From: Onthophagus taurus
Taxonomy: Eukaryota; Arthropoda; Insecta; Coleoptera; Scarabaeidae
Direction of reading: 5' to 3'
Assembly: GCF_036711975.1 (NCBI RefSeq)
Contig: NC_091967.1
Location: 7,502,001 to 7,566,000, forward strand
Length of the DNA: 64,000 nucleotides
Part shown: positions 17,051 through 29,611 of the stretch, one piece after another
How positions within the stretch are numbered: the first letter of the stretch is position 1
Layout: each line of letters begins with the position of its first letter
Notes under the pieces: generated by a model
Told to the model about the DNA's origin: nothing
The model's database searches: none
Seen by the model: only the letters and a program-made list of their open reading frames with translations
Made by a program: the position numbers and the translations under genes

Positions 17051-17560
17051 TATACAAGGTGCTCTAAAATTTCCGTTATAAACTTGTAGGACTTGTAGAG
17101 GAGACTAAGGAGATAATATTTTGAATTGGAACCCATGTCCGAAAACATACCGTTTCCGTGCTACAGTCGTTTGAAAACAGGTTTGCTTGGTTACATAACG
17201 TAGGGTGCTTACGTGGGATGAGGTGATGTCAATTAACGTGTAGGAGACGTTTGCAGAATACACTAACATGATTCTTCTGTATGGCGAAGCTCGACCTCAT
17301 TACGCAAAGGCTTCAAGAAAGAGATACCTTCACCGCTTGCAGAAATGACTGTGGTCCTCCAAGGAGACGCCATACTACATCACGTTGAAGAAAACCCGTC
17401 AACGAGTAAACGAGCAATTGCTCGTGCAATGGATGTTCAAATGATTGCAGCACGGAAACGGTACGTTTCCGGACATGGGTTTCACTTCAAAATATTATCT
17501 ACTTAGTCCCCTCTACAAATCCTAGAAGCTTGCAAGGAGAATTTTAAAGCACCTTGTATA
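17051..17560 (+). mobile_element. 510 bp DNA transposon remnant with ~110 bp inverted repeats and a transposase N-terminus
   Basis: The ends TACAAGGTGCTCTAAAAT... (17053) and ...AAAGCACCTTGTA (17558) start inverted repeats of about 105-110 bp, flanked by TA. The plus-strand interior encodes FAEYTNMILLYGEARPHYAK (about 17248-17320), which looks like the DUF4817 helix-turn-helix domain at the N-terminus of mariner/IS630-type transposases. After a frame break it encodes DAILHHVEENPSTSKRAIAR (about 17360-17420), which looks like the second helix-turn-helix. The catalytic part is absent. The two domains run straight into the right inverted repeat, so this is an internal-deletion derivative. Confidence 0.7.
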
Positions 17561-18989
17561 TTGTCATTGTACCTTGTCATCAACTACTTATTCTACATCT
17601 TTATATCCTTTTTCATTAAACAAAGTAAAAATATCTTGTCGAAATTCAACCGTAGAGACATAGTGCCTGCTATAGTACAACAAAGACGAGTCACTTGATT
17701 TAGTACAAGGCTCGCAATTCGTCCTCAATAAATACTACAATGGGTCCACAATGCGTTTGGCGATTTGCTTCGAATAAACGCCTGTAATCCCCCAGTAAGC
17801 ACCCAGATATCGAGCAAGCCAAATTATTTTCAAGTATGAATATATCAAGAATCTCAAACGGGTCTTGAGGATTCACTATTGCAGTGATATTTTTATAAAA
17901 CAGAGTCTTCTTTAATATTATTACTACATGTAAAACCGTACACATCGTATCAAATAAGCACCCTTAGCCGCATCTGACTACAATCCAAATTCGACTGCTT
18001 TCATTTTTTCACATTACACTTTTAAAATCAATTTTCAGCAGACTCGCCTCAATCATGATCACCATATCTATAGAAACACGTAGAAATATATATTTTGCGA
18101 TTGTGTAAGGTTGCTTACTTTTCGTGATTCTATAAGGCACCTTATAAGATAGTAATAAAGTGTTGTTTAGTATTGAAAATACAAAAAAAATACAAGAGCG
18201 AAAAATCTTTTCATACAAGCGCGTTTTACTTTACTAGGCTTAAATTATAAGATACGCACGTCGACGTATGTAGCACAGTGTATAATTTATTATAATATAA
18301 TTAAAATCACTCGAAACAAACACCAATTAAATTAAGTTAAATGAATCACTCTGTATAATCATATTAAAAACACCTGACTAAGTCAACTGTCAAATAAACA
18401 GCTGGCATTATGAAAACACCGCCATCTACGTTTTCGAAACGTCTGGAATGAGTTTCGAAACATAAAAAAAATCGTAGTAGGTTTTGCAGTTATTTTTAAT
18501 CCAGTTCTATTTTACAAAAAAAAGTTATAAAACGAAATAATTTTTCTATTTTTTTTTTAATTGTTTTTTTCATTAATAAATAGTCTAATTATCTTTGACA
18601 TTTTAATGAATGAATAATTCATTAACGTCACTATAAGCCTACTTGGAAATAAAACAGGGTGGGCGTAAAACACTTTTCAATAAAATCATCATATTTTGGA
18701 CCACCCAGTATATAAAGACATAAATCGCAAGATGCTTGAACCCGAAAATGAGTCATCGTCGTTTTTCTTATCACCGTTTTATTTTTATTTAAACTGATTA
18801 TTTCTTATCAACGTTACATTATTTTATGCCTTCATTTGAATAGTAAACGTGGGGACGGTGTGGTTTCGATTTAAATTTTAATGGTTTTGCGATGCGCGAT
18901 TTATTAACTGCAATTTTAACTTACCTTATTATTTTATAAATCCTTCGTGATTAAGATTTTCTTTTTTGGGGTGTAATAAAAAAATTAGG

Positions 18990-19240
18990 AGTTAGTCCGA
19001 CGAGTTGATAAATGTTATATAACTTGGTACAAGTAACACAAAAACGAACGACACGTCGTTTTCGCACAAATTGCACACATTACGCCGCTTTTCGGCGATT
19101 GCTACGGCACTTTTTTCGACATTTTCAACCGTGTGGTAAATGTAAGACGACGGCAGCCATGTCACTTATGCGGTGTATAAAAATAGGTACGGTCTACGTC
19201 GGAATGATCCTTTTCGAGTTTTAGCGCCAATTCAGACGAC
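18990..19240. promoter_or_regulatory. G+C-richer island, possible nuak promoter or 5' UTR
   Basis: A local rise in G+C and CpG (ACGCCGCTTTTCGGCGATT and similar) in an A+T-rich region, about 3 kb upstream of the nuak start. It carries no convincing reading frame. A non-coding first exon or promoter of nuak is the simplest reading, but it is unproven. Confidence 0.25.
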
Positions 19241-19639
19241 ACTTCCAGAATTTTCAAACGCAACCTCTCTTTTCATTGTATATTGAAAAAAGAAACTTTT
19301 CGAATACTGGATTTTCCTTGTCAATAAGAAAATATGTCAAAATTATTTATTTGTCAAATGTAAACATAACCTTGATTTCAAAAATTTCTTTTTAACGATA
19401 CACCATGTATGAATTAAATGTTTATAAACAATATTAGTTTTAATACACAATTATTAGATTTATCTGATTATAACTTAATTAATTAAATGATTAGATTATT
19501 ATTTTTAAATATGAATAAATGTGGTTTTGATTTTGAGATGGCGCTACATGGCTTATGTAAATTGTGTTGCCTATTTTAGGAAAAATTTTCATATTTTAAA
19601 CAAAATTTTTAAATTGAATTGGTTATTAATTCAGTGATA

Positions 19640-20160
19640 GCAATAAAATATTCTCCTTCTTCTACTTTCTACTATGGATGCATCCCTGTTTGTCAAGCCT
19701 TACGTTTGGACTTTACTCCGCAGACGAGGAAAACCAGCTCTGTGCCCATCTCTTGGGCGGTCGTCCTTAAGATTTTTTCCTTTCGGTCGTTCATACATGC
19801 ATATTCTGGCCAATCTCCTCCATTCTTTCCACATGCTCCTTCCACCTTTTATTTCTTACTTGTGACCATTTTACTACATCCTGTACCTATGTTACATCTC
19901 TCTGTGATAGAGGTATTACATTCAACATAACTCTCAAGACTTTCATCTCCATCACCCTCATTCTCTGTTTAGTCTTCTTTGTTTCTGTTGTCGTTTCGTT
20001 ACCATATGTTAGTAGGGGTCGTACCATGGCTTTATATATTTTCCTTTTTCCTTCTACACGCATGTATTTGTTCCGCCATATATTGTCGCTTACAACTTAG
20101 TGTATCTCATTCCAGGAGAACTGGTCTACAGTAGGCGAACTCTCTCTTTAGCCCACAGTC
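19640..20160 (-). mobile_element. 3' fragment of a non-LTR retrotransposon (LINE)
   Basis: The minus strand encodes the end of a LINE reverse transcriptase and the following region: IYKAMVRPLLTYGNET, then RMRVMEMKVLRVMLNV, then VVKWSQVRNKRWKEHVERM and PRDGHRAGFPRLRSK, interrupted by stops and frame changes. The phrase [AMV]RP.LTYG.E followed by R.RV.E.K.LR is typical of insect LINE ORF2. It is 5'-truncated and inactive. The clade is not assigned. Confidence 0.7.
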
Positions 20161-20560
20161 TAATCCTATGCTTGGCCATCGCAAATGAAAAAAATTTTCG
20201 TTTTCGATCCAGGACTGCCGTTCAGGCAGTACAATCTAGTATCGAGCATTAATCACTGGTAGTGATCCTGTCAAATCTGACAGCATTGCTAGGATATGCA
20301 CATGCAAAAGATATAGGCCAAGCAAAACGTCCATTGCTAGAGTTGGCGTTGTACTTATCGCACCATCTTGGCTATCTCTAGCCAATCCAGCTATTCGTTG
20401 AATTTGTGAAAGTTTACTATTTTAGTAGTATTGTTGATGTATATGTCGTCTACTATGTCTATTATTTGTGCTAGTAGATTTCCATCTTCTAATATAATTA
20501 ATAAACAATATAATAAAAATTAAATTTTGAAATGGTGTTTATTGGGTTGCCTACGCAAAA
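20161..20560. other. Unassigned repeat-like sequence
   Basis: Several short inverted repeats (CACTGGTAGTG; TGTCAAATCTGACA; GCTTGGCC near 20172 against GGCCAAGC near 20317) suggest a foldback or the remains of a mobile element next to the LINE. No family recognised. Confidence 0.25.
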
Positions 20561-21246
20561 AAAAGCTCAACGAATGTTTTAATTTTTACATACATCTTTT
20601 ATTCACAATTACTTTTTATTACACTACAATTGTACTAATAATAGGCTTTTCTAAACAACATCAAAAATGAATGTTTTTTTTTCGTATTACGAAAAAAAGA
20701 ATTAATAAATCAATTAAAAGTGCTAATTACAAGGAATAAAGACAAAATAAAATACTGGATAAAACGACGAATTGGCCAATAATATATTGCTTTATACAGT
20801 AGTGTACGTATAAGTAATAAATTCTTAACTACGCCATTTGGAATGTTCATCTAACATCTTTCCTTTTTTTTATTGGGACTTATTAAAAAAGTACCACTAT
20901 TTTCTTTATACAATACTGGATGATTTACAGTGAAATAACGTACATACTCTGTAGTGCAGCTTTTTCATTTCTTTTCTTTTTCGGTTTCATATGAAATTTA
21001 TACAATATTTATATACTTTATATTGTCCTTGGGTGTTAAAAACTCTTCTAATATTTTTCTTTAACAAGCTATCGTAATGTTTATACATTGAAAATTAAAA
21101 ATTTACATTCAAAAAAGAAAAAAGAAATAAAAATGCATTTTTTTTCCTAAACCTTAACAGCAACAACTTGAACCTTTCTTTAAATTTTTTTTTGGGAACA
21201 ATATACACAAATATATTACTATTTATTGGGCACGGATAAATGGTAA

Positions 21247-23136
<1,890 letters not shown>

Positions 23137-23202
23137 TTTCACAGGACGACCGATGGACGCAGCCTGATCTAACACCACGAAACCCGTAGCGATATCAGCA
23201 AT

Positions 23203-23220
23203 TCACGTGCAATCACGTGA
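23203..23220. promoter_or_regulatory. Two adjacent CLEAR/E-box elements upstream of Vha55
   Basis: TCACGTGC (23203-23210) and TCACGTGA (23213-23220), 10 bp apart centre to centre, about 70-85 bp upstream of the Vha55 ATG. TCACGTGA is the consensus of MITF/TFEB-family factors, which control lysosome and V-ATPase genes. A related TCACATGA lies in intron 1 (22768-22775). The sequence match is direct; function is inferred. Confidence 0.55.
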
Positions 23221-23442
23221 TATAACTTTAAAGTTTCTATTCGACGGTAGATGTAGATAATTTCTCATATCTAGAATACTGCAAATGAAATTTAATCAAT
23301 AAGAAGTATCTAGGGTTGCATATCTTTTTGGGTGTATTTTAGGTTGCATACTTTAATCCTTTCATATTTTTTAATATTACGTTTTAATGACATAAAAAAT
23401 TATGGAAATACAAAAATTATCTATGTAAAATAATCTACACGT

Positions 23443-24376
23443 TTATATAAAGCAACTATGAGACTTCGAGTCACAATTTTCGTACTCTTGTATATTTCCT
23501 AAGTCTAAATTTTCATCGCTAATGCAAGCACATCGATGTTTATCGGCCCCAGGTTCATAAAATTTTCTTGGGAAACCAATAAAGTTTCTTTCGATGCCTC
23601 CACTGTAATTGATACGTTTATAAATTAAAGGATTGAATTAAATTAAACAACAAAGTTAACCTTTTTTTTGTACACCAAACTCTTGAACCGGTCGAAACAT
23701 CCCATTCCATGTTGCAAGGAGGATATTTTCGTTTTATTTCCGTTTTATCTTCATCTGATTTCAAGGCTTTTTTAATCAAAGATTTTATTTCCCTATTATA
23801 TTGCGTAGGTTTTCCTTTTTCATCATAATATCTCCCAATTAAAACTCCTTAAAAGTAAAAAAATTAATTTTATTGTGTTTGTTGTCTGCTTATTAAGAAA
23901 ACTTGCCCACTTTAATATATTCTTTTTTATAAAACTTTAACCAATAATCTAAACTTTTGAAATCGTTTATATCTAACCCAATTACATCATCAGAAATATC
24001 TTCTTTATTAAATTTACCATCAATAAAGTTTCTTGAAGCATCTTTTCCTATTAAATCAAATAATTGTATTAAAAATGTTTCAATTAAATTTTTTTTTAAG
24101 TTAACCTATAAAACAATTATATGTTTTCCCAGGTCCGTAATGTTTAGACCCTTTAGACACATCGAAAACATTTCCCAATATTGCCAAATACAAATGTTTC
24201 TTATCTACACCACTACATAAGCTTAATTCCTCTGGTGTAAACAATTTCATCTTATTATCATTGAGATTAACTCCTTTTTGATAATGAAGGAGTTCAGTTA
24301 TGTACTTGATGATGCCTGTGTTGTAAAATATTGCGACTCCGGCTACCAACGAAGCAATTAAAATCTGCTTAAACAT
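23443..24376 (-). CDS. Neuferricin, secreted or membrane cytochrome b5-domain heme protein (CYB5D2 family)
   Basis: Membrane-associated progesterone receptor/neudesin-type protein with a cytochrome b5-like domain. Four exons: 24106-24376, 23907-24047, 23661-23847 and 23443-23602 (759 nt, 252 aa). An N-terminal hydrophobic segment (residues 2-20, ILIASLVAGVAIFYNTGI) is a signal peptide or anchor. The b5 domain starts at LFTPEELSLCSGVD and contains LAILGNVFDVSKGSKHYGPG, followed by KDASRNFIDGKF. The C-terminal part has the family cysteines (YPPCNMEWDV, VWC, HRCACI) and GGIERNFIGFPRKFYEPGAD. Intron 2 uses a GC donor (GTGG|GCAAGT): a GT choice three bases upstream would give an immediate stop, while the GC site yields the expected VGVLIGRYYD. 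Homologous to Drosophila CG12056. Confidence 0.88.
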
Positions 24377-25076
24377 TATTCAATACTTAAAAAACATCCG
24401 TAGTGAGTCAATACTAAAGATAACGGTTTCTTATCATCCAAATGGAATCCTCCAATTTTTTCAATCTTATTTGTTTAATTAGTTGCGTATTTAATGGAAA
24501 TTTTACGTTTTAAAATTTAAGTTTGGAATTTCTTAACCCAATTGGTCCACACGTGCAAAAAAATTTTAGTTTTGGTTGGAGTGAGATGAATGATGAATCC
24601 ACGTGGAAATTTTCATGCGGTGAAATGAATTACTTTTTATAGAATCTAAATTTAATCTACTAAATTAGAAAACGACCTTGGCTTTAACACCATTTAACAC
24701 TGTTGTGAAAGAAAATGAGCTCTTATAAGAATTTATTGAGGTTATGTTTTTCATTTCAAGTTGTTTGTAAATTCTATCTTATTTATTTTATATTCAATAC
24801 CTATATGTGCAATTAGTGTTGTTTATATATATTATTTGATTTTGCATTATTATTTGGTTCAGGTATAAAAAAATATATTAATTTTTTTTCATTTTCTTCA
24901 TTTTTAGGTTAGGTGGGTTAGGTTAAGAAAAAAATTTTTTTAATCAAAATATAAATAATATATTTATATCTTTTATCACATTATTAAAGTCTACAAAAAT
25001 AAAATAAATATCAATAAATATTAAGAAATTAAATAATGTACAAGTTAATTAAAACATAAATAAGGAAAATTAATCG
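24377..25076. other. Intergenic, no gene recognised
   Basis: A+T-rich spacer between neuferricin and the Mpv17-like gene. It contains a short TTAGGTTAGGTGGGTTAGGT stretch (about 24905-24924). No exon is seen. Confidence 0.5.
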
Positions 25077-25773
25077 TTATAAAGTTAACTTTTGTTGTTG
25101 AATTTGGGGTGACGTTGTAGCCAATAACTTTTCTCTTGTTTTCAATTCGTGCATGTAAGCTAAGAAACAACACCAAACCAAACTACACATACTAACGTAA
25201 GGGACCCTATTTCTTTCTTTAATATATAGGAAGTTTATTGTTTGGAGAACTGGCCAAACACAAATTCCAACCTAAAAAAATACAATAAACATCAACCATA
25301 AACGAATTGTAATAACATTTTACTTTATATGTAGGGAAGAATTTCATTTTAACTTCTTCTATAGCCTCATCAACATTATATGTGTTCATATAATTCATTG
25401 CGAAAAAGAAACAGCACATTGCAGCTGGCCCGTAAGTAACTTGTTCTACTAAAGCCTAAAAATGATAATGATTAAAATTAAATTAAAAACATCATTAAAT
25501 TATTCCGCTTACTTTAGTTATAGCAACTTGTAATGTGGCTCCAGGCCACATCATACTTGAGATTTTAATCCACCCGTAGAGGGTAGGTGCGGTAAAAAGA
25601 CCCCCATACAAACTAAATCTCAATGCTTGCTTCCAATCATAATTATCCCAAGTTTTTCCAGCAATTGTTTGTTGTATGATACATGATGTAGGCCAAATTG
25701 TACCATACGACAATATTCCCCTGACGATTGGGTGACGTTTTGTGAAGGCACGAAATCTTGAGAATACACTCAT
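25077..25773 (-). CDS. Mpv17/PMP22-family inner membrane protein
   Basis: Small four-helix membrane protein of the Mpv17/PMP22/Sym1 family (mitochondrial or peroxisomal membrane, metabolite transport or mtDNA maintenance; exact substrate unsettled). Three exons: 25513-25773, 25324-25455 and 25077-25271 (588 nt, 195 aa, the usual family length). The N-terminus MSVFSRFRAFTKRHPIVRGI is the typical "short linker after the first residues, then KRHP". Family blocks are LRFSLYGGLFTAPTLYGWI, EQVTYGPAAMCCFF and, in exon 3, the signature NFLYIKERNRVPYVSMCSLV followed by WCCFLAY (normally WN..LP...R v......W..yLS). Which of the several insect paralogues it is cannot be told here. Confidence 0.85.
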
Positions 25774-26559
25774 TTTATTTCTTTTTTATATAAAATTGTG
25801 GTTAATTAATGAAATAAATTTAATTTATTTTTTAAAATATTATAATTTTTGGTCAGCTTCTTTTCATGATCGAATTGAAACGGTTACTAAGGCCAATGCC
25901 AACTCACGTGTGGTTATTATAGTTTAAATCGCGTCAGAAAATTCGCATTTCCAGATCATTCATTTGGTTATCTCCTTTTGTTGCGCCGCGAGACGCTATG
26001 GTTCCCTCTCTATTGTGCAATGTTCAAAGTTCTTTTTTATTCTTATTGGCCTTTCAATGGAGTGTATGTGACGTCAGAAAATGACGTAAAGTTCGAAAGT
26101 AAATCTGTCAGATAAGACAAAGATAATAATGTATACTTGTCCTTTTTTATCCCGAGTTTTCAATCAGCTGATTGAAAATAAAATGGTTTCCTTCATTAAT
26201 TATTTGTTGTTTAAGGTTGTTTAATTTGAGTCGAACAATAAGTAGGATTAGGATTATTTTGTAAGAATCTAAAAATCACAAAACTAAAATTTTTATTGCA
26301 TTTCAAAATTAATATGCGTTAATATTTATTACAATAATTATATATTGTTAAATATTTTATAAGTATGAAAATTATAGAAAATCACAATTTAATGTATTTT
26401 ATAGAACTGCTGAAATAATCTAAAAGACCTTTTAACGAACTCCATCTGTTAATAAAAAGCAAAATTAAATTAATTATTTCTATTTTTAAATAGATAAACG
26501 CAAGAAAATGCTCTTTAATATTTATTATCAGATTTAAATTAATTAAATAACAACTTACC
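25774..26559. promoter_or_regulatory. Upstream region of the Mpv17-like gene
   Basis: Contains a CRE-like TGACGTCA (about 26069-26076) followed by TGACGTAA, and a perfect 22-bp palindrome at 26157-26178 centred on CAGCTG. No exon recognised. The rest is A+T-rich. Confidence 0.3.
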
Positions 26560-27000
26560 TTAAACTAGTGCTTTTGCGAAAAGCCACATACCGGATATCC
26601 GACATATCTAAGTGTATTGCGCAATGCGCTTTACGGACCTTGCGGTATATCTATCTAGCCATTATGGCTATAACTTCTCGTGCATTATTGCAATATTTGA
26701 ATAAAAATGAAATTAATAAGAAAGCTGATAAGACGTGCCAACTTATTTGGATCCAAGATAAAAAAGGAACTTTTTTAAAAAAGTCCTATTGGGGTTGAAC
26801 TTTATTATTATCTACAGTGTCCACCACCTAAAAAAGATACTAATCCCTATGAATGGTGGTGTAAAACAAGTTTTTACTATACAGCCAAAGCCGGATATTT
26901 GGTAACTATCCGGTATCCGACCGAATTTTAAAAAATGGCGGGATAGGCCGGATACCCGATAGTTTAAAGATATCTGTTCCACCACTACTATAAACCAATT
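26560..27000 (+). mobile_element. Degenerate hAT-type transposon fragment
   Basis: The plus strand near 26817-26880 encodes CPPPKKDTNPYEWWCKTSFY, matching the hAT C-terminal dimerisation pattern (NP..WW). It is surrounded by repeated CCGGATA/TATCCGG motifs (26588, 26890, 26913, 26951), a common feature of hAT subterminal DNA. Upstream, YLNKNEINKKADKTCQLI may be a further remnant. Stops interrupt the frame and no ends are defined. Confidence 0.45.
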
Positions 27001-27658
27001 GTGTTCATTCATAAGTTTATTTTCAATAATTACAATACAAATTATCGTATAAAGTTAAACTAAAGAAAAATTAAAAAAAAAACCAAATATAAAAATATTT
27101 CAATTTATAGTCCAAATAAGAACAAAAATAAAGATATTTTGCTACCGGTTTTTAGGAAAGTCGTAGGCACATATTGATTGGTTCTTGTTACCTCTGCCTG
27201 TTAAAAAAATTTAAAATGAATATTTTACTAAAAATATCTTACAAACGAATCAAGAAAAAAAAAAACAAACGTGAAGAAATTAAAAGAATTAATTATTAGT
27301 AAGTTGTATTTTCTCAGTGAAAATCACAGCACAAAAAATATGTACAAAATAACGAAAAAAAAAACAACAAGTAAAATAGGTTAGTAAAAAATTCCTTGTC
27401 GCTTCTTTTTACTTATAGTATGCATACAAACTGAGTTCTCTATGATGCTAAATCAATTAATCAAAAAAATTAGCCTAAACAACTCAAAAAATATACATTA
27501 AAAAATAAATTATGAATTTATATGTAGTTTTTTATACAAATAAAGGTCTTATTACTGAATCGGAGCTTGCACATTTTTTAAGAGGGAAAAATTTAAACTC
27601 TCATTTTACCATACTTAAAATATTACACTAGTTCTCTAAACCAAACATAACTAGACGC
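27001..27658. other. 3' UTR/intergenic region downstream of Tim23
   Basis: A+T-rich; no exon or repeat recognised. The part near 27600 is presumably Tim23 3' UTR. Confidence 0.4.
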
Positions 27659-28446
27659 TTACGCTGGATTAAATTGCCTTAGTTCAGCTAATTTTTCGCG
27701 ACTATTCCATAAAGCATACAACGCAGAGATTCCAAAACCTACGGCACCACCCAATCCACATTTTCTTATTCCTCCTACAAATAAAATAAAATAATTTATA
27801 ATTTTCAAAAAAATTATTATTAATTGACCTGTTGATTTATACAAGAATCCAGTTGCTGTTGCAGCTACAATTGTATTAAGATCATCATCGGCACCTCTTG
27901 CCCAGGATAAAATAACACCAAAAGCTGAATATATCACAGCTACTGAACCTAAAGTGTTTGCTGTAGCGCTACCTTTTTTCATAATATGATTTAATAATCT
28001 AAAACAAATTTTTTTAATATAATATTTAATAAAAATAAACAAAAATATCATACTGTGTCCTTCGTAATTTTCCAGTTTGTCCCTCCAAGGTAGTTGCTCT
28101 AAGACCGTTGTACAAACCCATAGCCCCTCCAATTCCAGCTCCGATCATACATGAAGCACCAATTTGTCCAAAAGCAAGTTCAAAACGTCCTCGTTGTTTA
28201 CTATTGCCATCAAGGAAAATGTATTCCGGTTGGCTTTGGGGCATATAAACGGGATCATAGTTTAGGTAAGGCGAAGAAAACGGCTTGTACAATCCTAAAA
28301 ATCAGATAAATTTTTAAAACGCGTTGTGTAATTTTTAGGTTATGTCATTCGATGCGACTTGTCATGTGAAGCAATTTCGAGAAATTTCTTTTACCTCCTA
28401 ATCCGCGGGCTACGTCGCCGCTGGCGTAAGTCTCTCCGTCGTTCAT
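27659..28446 (-). CDS. Tim23: Tim23, channel subunit of the mitochondrial TIM23 translocase
   Basis: Imports presequence proteins across the inner mitochondrial membrane. Four exons: 28395-28446, 28054-28294, 27829-27998 and 27659-27774 (579 nt, 192 aa, normal length). The protein starts MNDGETYASGDVARGLGGLY and continues with the N-terminal receptor-like segment (SSPYLNYDPVYMPQSQPEYI). The Tim17/22/23 fold follows: RGRFELAFGQIGASCMIGAG, GGAMGLYNGLRAT, MKKGSATANTLGSVAVIYS and GGAVGFGISALYALWN. The glycine-rich helices are intact. It is head-to-head with Psf2, with 403 bp between the two ATGs. Confidence 0.95.
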
Positions 28447-28849
28447 TTCGCACTTTCTTTTGCTGTTGTCGTTAGGTATTTACCGCGCCCGAATTTTTGA
28501 TCTTTGACTTTCCGAAAGAAAAATTTGGGGGTTGGGAAAACAGAAGAGGAAGATCCAAGGTCTTTAAACAAAATACGTAACGCACATGTTGCCAACTGAT
28601 AAAAACAAAATTATTATAATAGATAGAACTTTCTAGAAATTTACGAATTTTATAGGTTGTTTCATTACAAAATATGTTTTAGATGATTTAGTATCATCTA
28701 TTACAATTATAACATAGTATTTGATAACAATTTTATTAAATACATTTTTAATTTTAATAATTATAAAATATTCCGAAAGATGGCAGCATAAAATCTTTCA
28801 AATTTACATCAAATTTTTAAGGTTATGTTATAATTTCTTTATCTTTTAA
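28447..28849. promoter_or_regulatory. Bidirectional promoter region, Tim23 / Psf2
   Basis: The 403 bp between the divergent ATGs must hold both promoters. A G+C-richer part lies next to Tim23 (about 28420-28500). An AAGGTTATGTTAT phrase lies 20-30 bp before the Psf2 ATG. No TATA box is obvious. Confidence 0.45.
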
Positions 28850-29580
28850 ATGATGGATCCAGAAGAAGTTGAGTTTTTAAGCGAAAAAACATTAATAACA
28901 ATTATTCCAACGTTTAACAGTAACGTTATCCATTTAATTCAAGGGGATATAGGTCCGTTTCGGGCCAGTTTACCAATCACCGTTCCTCTTTGGATAGCAA
29001 TTAATCTAAAACAACAACTAAAATGCAAAATACAACCTCCAGATTGGATGAACGTTGATGAATTAGAAAGGATTAAGGAAGAGGAGAAAGTGTCTAGGTT
29101 AGTGAATTCATAAAAATTAATATTTTTATGTGATAAATACATTTTCAGAACGTTTATTAAAATGCCTAGCGAACATTATATGGTGGAGACAAAAATTTTA
29201 TTGGGTGTAGCTCCAGATGATATTCCAAGAGCAGATGAAATACGAACAATGATCAAGGATATTTGGGATATAAGAATGTCGAAAATACGATCCTCAGTTG
29301 ATGTTTTAATTAAAAGTTCTGGTTGTTATGCTGCTATTGATAATTTAACGTTAATGGAGATTAACTCGATAAGGCCTTTATTACCACATTCTTTAGATCA
29401 ATTATATCGTATGAAACAGGTAAATACCAAAAAAAGGGGTTGTAAAGAATATAAGTTTGTTTTTGTTTTTAGTCAAAGATTACGGCTGAATCTCAAACAT
29501 CTGGATTTTTTAGTGCTAATCAAAGCAGAATTACACCTTTTAAATTAAATCGAAATAGCTCTAGTGGTAGTCGTAATTAA
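28850..29580 (+). CDS. Psf2: DNA replication complex GINS protein PSF2
   Basis: Subunit of the GINS tetramer, part of the CMG replicative helicase. Three exons: 28850-29097, 29149-29419 and 29473-29580 (627 nt, 208 aa; family about 185-205). Conserved blocks: MDPEEVEFLSEKTLITIIP, GDIGPFRASLPITVPLWIAI, KIQPPDWMNVDEL, PSEHYMVETKILLGVAPDDI and RMSKIRSSVDVLIK. Two adjacent Met codons open the frame (28850, 28853); MDPEEVEF is the conserved start. The Ser/Asn-rich C-terminal tail is variable in the family. The AATAAA at about 29604 is followed within a few bases by a transposon insertion (29612). Confidence 0.95.
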
Positions 29581-29611
29581 TTTTTTATAAAATTTATTTT
29601 ATCAATAAAAA

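Noticed and set aside
17700-17945. 81-codon minus-strand open frame
   Set aside because: No recognisable domain and no splice partners; possibly repeat-derived, but I cannot support it.
18640-18715. Possible tiny element with GGGTGG...CCACCC ends
   Set aside because: Only six matching bases at each end; too short to call.
19012-19224. 70-codon plus-strand open frame in the G+C-richer island
   Set aside because: Arg/Thr-rich translation of CpG-rich DNA without conserved features; more likely promoter or 5' UTR.
19640-20160. Intact host gene on the minus strand
   Set aside because: The peptides match the end of LINE reverse transcriptases and are broken by stops.
23908-23910. GT donor three bases upstream of the GC donor in neuferricin
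   Set aside because: It would shift exon 3 into an immediate stop; only the GC donor restores VGVLIGRYYD.
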